DNA of 64,000 bases from Cyclobacteriaceae bacterium (lineage in GTDB: Bacteria; Bacteroidota; Bacteroidia; Cytophagales; Cyclobacteriaceae), in the NCBI GenBank assembly GCA_016786495.1, contig JAEUUJ010000059.1, positions 1 to 64,000 on the forward strand, in the 5' to 3' direction. Numbering within the stretch: position 1 is the stretch's first letter; every line of letters starts with the position of its first letter. Made by a program: the position numbers and the translations under genes. Shown piece after piece: positions 58,251 through 64,000 of the stretch. The notes under the pieces are model-generated. The model was not told the DNA's origin, ran no database searches, and was given only the letters and a program-made list of their open reading frames with translations.

Positions 58251-60071
58251 TCAAATCAGCGATAATTGTCCGACCCGGGCAGGTTGTAAGTTCGGCAGCG
58301 TAAGTGTAAAAACAGTTCCTGCGCCTGCCGCCGACTCAACCAGTACAGACCCGTTCATTTTGCGGACCGTTTCCTGCAGAATAAAAAGCCCCAGGCCGGT
58401 GCCTTTTGAATCGTCATGCGCGCGATAGAACATGTCGAAAATTTTATCGAGATGCTGCTGACTGATGCCGATTCCATTGTCGGAGAATTTCACCACGATT
58501 TCATCGCGCCAAACGGTGATGTGTACGGTGATAAATGAGTTTGGCTTCTGCGGGTCGGAATACCGGATGGCATTTGAAATGAGGTTGTTGAACAATACAA
58601 GCATCCGGTTATAATCTGACCAGATGCTGATGTTGTTAGGATTTTCAACAATCACTTCCCTTTTAATCCGCGTGGCTCCGGCCATGTACAAGTGATGTTC
58701 AAACGTATCGTTGAATATTTTTTGCAGGTCGAGCGGTTCGGGTTTTATTTTCAGGATTTTATTCTTCGAGAAACTGGCGATTTGTTCAATGAAATCTTCC
58801 TGCCGGGAAATGCTCTTCTCCATTTTGTCGAAGTAATGAACCATTTCAGGGGCTTTGTTTTCGATGCGCATCAGGTGAACGAGTCCGGCCAGTGACGTGA
58901 GGGGCGAGCGAAGATCGTGCGCGGTGCTGTAGAGGAAGTGGTCCTGCTCTTTATTCAGTTTGCGAAGTTGCTTATTCCGCTGCTTTAATTGCCTTGATTT
59001 GAGTTTGATCTCGCGCATCTGCTCTTCGGTTTTACTCATCAGGCGCGCGAACGAAGCAGTAAGCGTAATGATCTCATGGGCCGCATTCTTGAGATTCAGA
59101 TCAACTGCGAGGTTTGATTTTTGCGCGCTGTTAACCAACCGTGAAAGCTTGGTGATCGGCTCAGAAAGTCGCCTCGAGATCCAGTACCCGGTTAAAATGG
59201 AGATAAGAATACCGAAACACAAGGCGGAGATATAAATGACGCGTGCGTGGTTTTGTGCCGCGGAAGATTGACGGAACGCATATTCCGACAACGAAAAAAA
59301 GCGGTCGCTCAGGTGTTGGGTGAGCGTATTGAGTTCACTGCGCAAACCGGCCTCGCTGCTAAGGCCCACGATTATCTGTATTTCAGCCAGTTCGAAAAAC
59401 AGCCGCTGATATTCACCAATGTGGAAAATCGCTTCCTTGTTTCGCTCAGGTGATTGTTTTAATTCTCGTAGAAGTGCTGCTGCCCGGGTTTTAAAGGCCA
59501 CGAGGTAGCTGGTATCGTGACGCAGGAAGAAGTCTTTTTCATGCCTGCGGAGGTACAGGATTTTGGAAATATCGAGTCCCAGGTCAGTCTCTTCCAGTTT
59601 GTGAGCATGTTCGCGCATTTGCCCTTCGAGTCCATAATCTTTAAATCCTTTTTTAAACAAAAGAGACTCGAGCGTATTGAACTTGCTATTATAGAGTGAA
59701 AGTGTACTGTCGATTGAATGCAGCGTATAGTCGATCGTGTAGGCTTTATTCAGGCCTTGCTTTCGCAAGTCTGATATTTTGGCGCTGATCGCGCGGTTCA
59801 AGCTGTCCCGCTTTGTCAGAAATGCGCTCGACCGGCTTTTGAAATAACCCTTGTTGATCATCTCGACATTAAAAAAGTCGTTGTCGGATTTGATCAGGTT
59901 AAGCGTAAAGATTTCGAGTTGATTTACATCGGTATTGATCCGGGCAATTTGAAGCGTACGATCGAGTGTATAGAGCGATACAATCGCCAGAACAAGTATT
60001 AGCGAAGTAAGGAACAAGAAACTGGCTACCATCCGGCTACGGATGGAGTTAATTTCAAACAACTTAAACAT
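58251..60071 (-). CDS. HAMP-domain sensor histidine kinase
   Basis: A 606-residue kinase. Two transmembrane helices (~15-35 and ~275-292) flank a ~235-residue helical periplasmic domain (RINTDVNQLEIFTLNLIKSDNDFFN...), followed by HAMP (ISRRLSEPITKLSRLVNSAQ), coiled coil, HisKA FLYSTAHDLRSPLTSLAGL (phospho-His), and HATPase_c with NLISNAIRYSDP (N box), FSDNGIGI (G1), and KGTGLGLFILQE (G2). The ATG at 60071 is chosen because the membrane helix then starts normally. No response regulator is adjacent. Confidence 0.93.
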   Translation of the reverse strand: MFKLFEINSIRSRMVASFLFLTSLILVLAIVSLYTLDRTLQIARINTDVNQLEIFTLNLIKSDNDFFNVEMINKGYFKSRSSAFLTKRDSLNRAISAKISDLRKQGLNKAYTIDYTLHSIDSTLSLYNSKFNTLESLLFKKGFKDYGLEGQMREHAHKLEETDLGLDISKILYLRRHEKDFFLRHDTSYLVAFKTRAAALLRELKQSPERNKEAIFHIGEYQRLFFELAEIQIIVGLSSEAGLRSELNTLTQHLSDRFFSLSEYAFRQSSAAQNHARVIYISALCFGILISILTGYWISRRLSEPITKLSRLVNSAQKSNLAVDLNLKNAAHEIITLTASFARLMSKTEEQMREIKLKSRQLKQRNKQLRKLNKEQDHFLYSTAHDLRSPLTSLAGLVHLMRIENKAPEMVHYFDKMEKSISRQEDFIEQIASFSKNKILKIKPEPLDLQKIFNDTFEHHLYMAGATRIKREVIVENPNNISIWSDYNRMLVLFNNLISNAIRYSDPQKPNSFITVHITVWRDEIVVKFSDNGIGISQQHLDKIFDMFYRAHDDSKGTGLGLFILQETVRKMNGSVLVESAAGAGTVFTLTLPNLQPARVGQLSLI

Positions 60072-60205
60072 AAAGCCCGGGTTGCAGCACTGCAAATGTC
60101 GGTAGTATGCCTAAATCGTGGCAGTTATCCGTATTACGTTATTGTTATGAGCATAACCGTAACGCGGTGATTTTAATAATGTGTATTCGGGATTGGCTTC
60201 AGTCG

Positions 60206-61405
60206 TTATTCGTCTTTCTTCTTTTCACGCCTTTTTTGGCGAGCCTTTTTTCGGGCATCCTTTTCCTCGTCATCTTTTTTACCAAAAACTTTCTGAAGAA
60301 GCGTTTTCTTTTCTTTCTTTTTCTTTTCAACCGAACCGATGTTGATGTCGTTGTCGATCGAAGGCTGCAACGCGTTGATAAACGCATTCTGCAATACATT
60401 GGTGATCGTTACCCAGAGGTTGGCTTTCGGGTCATCTAGTCGGCCCTCAAACGGTATTTTTGTTGCAAACTGATCTTTGGGCTGGTTTTCAAGAACTTCG
60501 CTTGCGCCACCGGCAAGGCCTTCCCAGATCTTCCGGAAGATGTTATCCTTTTTGTCTTCCGGTCCATATACATCCAATCCCTGCACAATCGGCTTTACGT
60601 ATCCGGTAAACGCGCCTTGTTTGGCTGCCACTTCCGCATACATCCCGAATGTGCCTTTGTTTACATCGAGGTTGGCATACGCCTGAAAGAAGTCGTTTAA
60701 CAACACGAGGTTGGTATTCTTGAGCTCTGCATTCATGTCGAACGTAGGCTGATCGGCCAGCGGGTTTAGCTTCAGTTTGAAATCGAGCGTGCCTTCGTAA
60801 ATATCGGCATCCGCCTGTACTGTAGCCGGAAGCAGCACGGCTGAGTCGTAGCTGTTCTTCAGGTTCAGCGCGAGTACGTTTACATCGGTCATCGTGACGT
60901 CAACCCGCGGAGACGAGAACTGATCGATGTACTGAATCTGCCCATGATTAACTTCAAACCGGTTCACACGCAGCGGCATAAAGTCGTCAAGCAGCTTGCG
61001 GAAATCGGTTGAGTCGTTTCGCAGGTCCTTCGGTTCAACCTTATCTTTTGAGAATTTCAATATCGGCTTTTCAAAAATGAGTTCGCCTACAATCGATCCG
61101 TGAAAGAGTGCTTTCCACTCAACCGAAAGATCGATTTCCGATGCTGAGAAAAAAGACGTTTGTTTTTGGGTGATCGTGTCGACCTTGTTCAGGTAAATGC
61201 TGTCGATTTTGTACGCTCCGCGTATGAGCGCTATGTCAATATCTTCGATGTGGCCATAGTAGCCATTCATGCCCGCCAGTGTTTTGTTGGCGTAGTGCAG
61301 TACAACGGAAGGAAGGATCAGCCGCACGAGGATGAGAATACCGAGAATGATCAGGAGAATTTTAACAGGCTTCCGAAGGAAGAACTTCTTTTTCGCACGC
61401 GCCAT
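60206..61405 (-). CDS. DUF748/AsmA-like membrane-anchored protein
   Basis: A 399-residue protein: an N-terminal basic segment and membrane anchor (KKKFFLRKPVKILLIILGILILVRLILP), followed by beta-rich repeats (GHIEDIDIALIRGAYKIDSIYLNKVD, VDVTMTDVNVLALNL, DKFEL..) typical of DUF748, related to AsmA. The tail is very basic (EKKKKEKKTLLQKVFGKKDDEEKDARKKARQKRREKKKDE). AsmA-like proteins act in lipid transport or outer-membrane assembly. Function inferred only. Confidence 0.85.
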   Translation of the reverse strand: MARAKKKFFLRKPVKILLIILGILILVRLILPSVVLHYANKTLAGMNGYYGHIEDIDIALIRGAYKIDSIYLNKVDTITQKQTSFFSASEIDLSVEWKALFHGSIVGELIFEKPILKFSKDKVEPKDLRNDSTDFRKLLDDFMPLRVNRFEVNHGQIQYIDQFSSPRVDVTMTDVNVLALNLKNSYDSAVLLPATVQADADIYEGTLDFKLKLNPLADQPTFDMNAELKNTNLVLLNDFFQAYANLDVNKGTFGMYAEVAAKQGAFTGYVKPIVQGLDVYGPEDKKDNIFRKIWEGLAGGASEVLENQPKDQFATKIPFEGRLDDPKANLWVTITNVLQNAFINALQPSIDNDINIGSVEKKKKEKKTLLQKVFGKKDDEEKDARKKARQKRREKKKDE

Positions 61406-61529
61406 GAATCAGTGTATTGCAGTTTTTACCACAGGGTCTAAAGCTGTGCCAGTGTGAAAGGCGCGCTCAATCGCATGTTTATCTCAGCTTTTGAGGATAT
61501 TATTACTCAACAATGCCTGAAACTTCCGT

Positions 61530-61699
61530 GTCGCAGCAGAGCAATTCGCATATCGGCTCAATTTGAACCTCAAGTATTCTTTATTACGCTTGCGGGAAGC
61601 GCACTGCTGGCATTGGGATCCATGTTGTATGTGGTCTGGAAAGTGACACAGGCCAATCCCGCTGTGGTGCTGAAAAACGAATTAGCGTTACGCGCGTTC
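61530..61699 (+). pseudogene. Remnant of FtsX-type ABC permease C-terminus
   Basis: Within the ORF 61454-61702 the frame reads EPQVFFITLAGSALLALGSMLYVVWKVTQANPAVVLKNE, matching the last transmembrane helix and NP..LR/KNE end of MacB/FtsX permeases. Everything N-terminal to it is missing or unrelated, so it is a decayed tail. It overlaps the end of the small minus-strand gene 61688-61876 by a few bases. Confidence 0.55.
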
Positions 61700-61876
61700 T
61701 GAAAACCGCAGGTAGGCTTCGATACACACATCGATCAGCGACTTCTTGTCGAGTTGTTGTTCGTTAACAAAGTGCACGAGGGTGCCTTCGTGATCGACCA
61801 GCGAGTACATTCTGTTTCCGCCAATCTCCACAGCTTTTGCTTTGAAACGATCGCCTTGATAGTAAACGTACTCCAT
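61688..61876 (-). CDS. Small hypothetical protein
   Basis: A 62-residue soluble protein, MEYVYYQGDRFKAKAVEIGGNRMYSLVDHEGTLVHFVNEQQLD..., predicted as a small beta barrel plus C-terminal helix, resembling DUF-type SH3/Tudor-like modules. Its frame is well formed but I do not recognise the family. Confidence 0.5.
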   Translation of the reverse strand: MEYVYYQGDRFKAKAVEIGGNRMYSLVDHEGTLVHFVNEQQLDKKSLIDVCIEAYLRFSERA

Positions 61877-61985
61877 AAAAAGTATGTAGTGGATGTGTTG
61901 TGATCTGCGTAAAATTTTATGCCAAAAATTCTGTCTTCATCGTCATTGAAATTGGAGTTGAATTCTCATCTTCATCGCTCGTGTA

Positions 61986-62034
61986 ACACACTGATAAAAT
62001 AAAAAGTGTGGATTTTTTTACACACTAATAAAAT
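61986..62034. promoter_or_regulatory. Direct repeats ACACACTrATAAAAT, possible regulator sites
   Basis: ACACACTGATAAAAT (61986-62000) and ACACACTAATAAAAT (62020-62034) match at 14/15 and are 34 bp apart, about three helical turns; an inverted AGTGTG (62005-62010) sits between. They lie 31 bp before the hybrid kinase gene. AGTGTG can also pair with CACACT at 62021-62026 across a T-run, so a terminator is the other reading. Confidence 0.4.
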
Positions 62035-62064
62035 CATTGTTTTAGCATCGGTTACGGCATTGAA

Positions 62065-63675
62065 ATGTATAAATTGAAACCTTTTAAAAGCCGAAGCATT
62101 GGTGCTATGATCCTGATTGTCGATGACAATGTTCAAAACATTTTCTCACTCCAACAGCTTCTTGAACTGCACAAGTTCAGAGTAGATTCAGCGGCTTCAG
62201 GGCAGGAGGCGTTAAAGAAAATTCTTCAAAACGAGTATTCGCTAATCATCCTGGATGTTCAAATGCCCGACATGGACGGCTTTGAAGTTGCGGAAGCGAT
62301 TTCTGGCTACAGCAAGTCGAAAGATATTCCGATCATTTTTTTATCTGCCATCAACACCCATAAGAAATACATCGCGAAAGGATACGGTTCAGGCGGAGTG
62401 GATTACGTGACGAAACCTTTCGATCCGGATATTCTGCTCTTAAAAGTTAAAACGTTCTACAAGCTTTCCGAACAGCACCGCCGGCTGAATGAGATGGACA
62501 AGATTCTGCGTGCAGAGATAGAAGTGCGCAAGAAGGTGGAAAGCGATTTACACGATCGCGTAGAGGAGTTGAAATCCACCCTTGAATCGATTCCGCAGAT
62601 GGCCTTCAACACGGATGAGACGGGGAAAATTGAATTCGTGAACGAACGCTGGTCAGATTATAGTTCAGACCGGATGAATTTTCCTGAAACGGAGGGAATC
62701 ACCATCTCGCATTGTATCGAGCAAGCTATTCTCGCTAGAAATCAATTCAAGCAGGAGGTTAAGATCAAGCGGATCGACAACCACGAATTCCGGTATCACC
62801 TGCTATACATAACACCTGTCAGGAAAGAAGATAAGTTTTTCAAATGGGTTGGGATATTAACCGACATCCACGAGCAAAAAATGGCCTCGGAGGTGCTTGA
62901 ACAAAAAGTTCAGCACCGCACGCAGGAGCTCAAGGAAGCGAATAAGCGACTGGAAGACAGCAATAACGAATTGCAGCAGTTTGCCTTTGTTGCGTCACAT
63001 GATTTACAGGAGCCCTTGCGGAAAATTCAGGTTTTCAGTGCCATGGTTCGGGAAGGCGCGACTCCGGAAAGGCCTGAATTCAAGCTCTACCTGAACAAGA
63101 TATCCGCTGCTGCCGAACGCATGCGGAGGATGATTACCGACTTGCTCGATTTCGCGCGCCCCCCTGAGTTGGATCAATTCACGAAGACTGATTTGAACAA
63201 AATTATTGAGGACGTGTTGAGCGACCTGGAGGTAAAAGTACGGACCCTTAACGCCAATGTTCGTGTGACTGACCTTGCAGAAATTGAAGTGGTACCCGGC
63301 CAGATGAAGCAACTTTTTCAAAACCTGATTTTAAACTCGCTGAAATTTGTGCGACCCGGTGCAACGCCTGAGATTCAAATCACCGGAGAGTTTGTAGCGC
63401 AGAAAGCGTTCACCGATCGTGCGGTCGGTACGGGCGACTATTACCGGATAACGGTGCGCGACAACGGAATTGGTTTCGATGAAATCTATGCCGAAAGGAT
63501 TTTTGAAATCTTTCAACGCCTCAATCAAAAGGATGCGTTTGAGGGTTCCGGTATCGGGCTTTCGATTGTGAAAAAGATTGTTGACCGGCATCGCGGCCTG
63601 ATCAAGGCGGCCGGTAAGAAAGGGGAAGGTGCAGTATTCACCATCATTCTCCCGGTAAACCATACGCGATCATAA
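62065..63675 (+). CDS. Hybrid protein: receiver-PAS-histidine kinase
   Basis: A 536-residue protein. Residues ~16-135 form a receiver domain (ILIVDDN; phosphoacceptor Asp64 in IILDVQMPDMDG; VTKPF Lys). Residues ~170-285 form a PAS-like domain (IPQMAFNTDETGKIEFVNERWSDYS). Then HisKA with FVASHDLQEPLRKIQVFSAM (His312), and HATPase_c (NLILNSLKF, VRDNGIGFDE, GSGIGLSIVKKI). No transmembrane segment, so cytoplasmic. Start ATG 62065; ATG 62107 (MILIVDDN) is also plausible. The receiver-first order lets it take input from another kinase, for example the CHASE3 kinase next door. Confidence 0.93.
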   Translation: MYKLKPFKSRSIGAMILIVDDNVQNIFSLQQLLELHKFRVDSAASGQEALKKILQNEYSLIILDVQMPDMDGFEVAEAISGYSKSKDIPIIFLSAINTHKKYIAKGYGSGGVDYVTKPFDPDILLLKVKTFYKLSEQHRRLNEMDKILRAEIEVRKKVESDLHDRVEELKSTLESIPQMAFNTDETGKIEFVNERWSDYSSDRMNFPETEGITISHCIEQAILARNQFKQEVKIKRIDNHEFRYHLLYITPVRKEDKFFKWVGILTDIHEQKMASEVLEQKVQHRTQELKEANKRLEDSNNELQQFAFVASHDLQEPLRKIQVFSAMVREGATPERPEFKLYLNKISAAAERMRRMITDLLDFARPPELDQFTKTDLNKIIEDVLSDLEVKVRTLNANVRVTDLAEIEVVPGQMKQLFQNLILNSLKFVRPGATPEIQITGEFVAQKAFTDRAVGTGDYYRITVRDNGIGFDEIYAERIFEIFQRLNQKDAFEGSGIGLSIVKKIVDRHRGLIKAAGKKGEGAVFTIILPVNHTRS

Positions 63676-63702
63676 TGTGCTATAACCTGTGTGTTTTAAA
63701 CC

Positions 63703-64000
63703 ATGAGCAAGAATTACAAACGTAACCTGAGAATCGGCTTTGGAGTTTCACTTTTCATTCTGATGATTACCTCAGTTGCCTCGTTCATCAGTATCCGCAG
63801 CCTCCTGGACAGTGCTGATATGGTTGATCATACCAACGAAGTTATCATTCAGCTGAACAGTATCGAAGCCGGCCTGCGCGATGCGGAGGCTGCGCAACGC
63901 GGCTACCTGCTTACAAAAGATACGGAGTTTTTAGCACCGTTCACCAAAGCCAAGCAGCGCACCGTTGATAGTCAGATGGCGGTAAAACAACTCACTACTG
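63703..64000 (+). CDS. CHASE3-domain sensor histidine kinase (partial, runs off window)
   Basis: The N-terminal 99 residues are visible. The protein starts MSKNYKRNLRIGFGVSLFIL, with a transmembrane helix (~12-32) and the start of a CHASE3 domain (VDHTNEVIIQLNSIEAGLRDAEAAQRGYLLTKDTEFL). CHASE3 is followed by a second membrane helix and usually a kinase or guanylate cyclase module, which lies outside the window. It begins 27 bp after the hybrid kinase gene, so they may be co-transcribed. The TTxKDxxFLxPF CHASE3 signature is clear. Confidence 0.85.
   Translation, partial: MSKNYKRNLRIGFGVSLFILMITSVASFISIRSLLDSADMVDHTNEVIIQLNSIEAGLRDAEAAQRGYLLTKDTEFLAPFTKAKQRTVDSQMAVKQLTT

Overview
The window is a chromosomal segment of a member of Bacteroidota, most likely order Cytophagales (Chryseolinea/Ohtaekwangia-like). 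Evidence: Bacteroidota-type promoters (TAnnTTTG) before many genes, almost no Shine-Dalgarno sequences, a Bacteroidota-style YebC and short MenE, a six-S1-domain ribosomal protein S1, a putative-porin family barrel, and several FtsX-type ABC systems. Base composition is moderately GC-rich over housekeeping genes and clearly AT-richer in two accessory islets (about 3.0-7.5 kb and 40.2-42.2 kb). All assignments come from reading the sequence; no database search was run.

Layout. 0.1-3.0 kb: a secreted DJ-1/PfpI-alpha/beta-hydrolase fusion, an outer-membrane DUF481-like protein and a DMT-type transporter. 3.0-7.4 kb: an AT-rich array of seven small, mutually unrelated genes, all on the minus strand, separated by palindromic spacers. 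Several genes are bracketed by their own private inverted repeat. This is the organisation of integron gene cassettes with attC-like sites, with no integrase in view, and it is the most interesting part of the window. 7.5-10.9 kb: a WYL regulator with two perfect CTGACA-N6-TGTCAG operators in front of a GyrI-like/glyoxalase/DHFR-like/cysteine-cluster gene run. 10.9-17.4 kb: thioredoxin-like protein, a 42-residue membrane protein, TPR protein, SnoaL-like protein, phosphohistidine phosphatase, a DoxX/DUF2071/methyltransferase operon and yebC.

17.4-23.2 kb: a menaquinone operon transcribed thioesterase-menF-menD-menB-(secreted PPC/DUF296 protein)-menE. 23.2-31.1 kb: histidine phosphatase, TPR protein, zinc-ribbon-family coiled-coil protein, Nif3-like protein, lpxK, porin and miaE. 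31.1-32.2 kb: a REP-associated tyrosine transposase between two ~170-bp direct repeats, with a field of 3-nt-loop palindromes. 32.2-40.0 kb: amidotransferase-like secreted protein, FtsX-type permease, esterase, and a tesA/ybbA/ybbP-like divergent locus.

40.1 kb: a CAU-anticodon tRNA with an abnormal T-loop, followed by an AT-rich islet. 42.2-51.9 kb: DoxX-like protein, beta-barrel protein, LTA-synthase-like sulfatase, OmpA-like protein, ABC ATPase plus TolC, and rpsA with a structured leader. 52.0-53.2 kb: tRNA-Cys followed by three decayed copies of its 3' part, each with palindromic DNA inside the T-loop, and an islet gene between copies 2 and 3. 53.3-64.0 kb: FAS1 lipoprotein, DUF2200 protein, a three-gene glycosyltransferase operon, sensor kinases, a DUF748-like protein, a decayed ABC permease tail, and a CHASE3 kinase cut by the window end.
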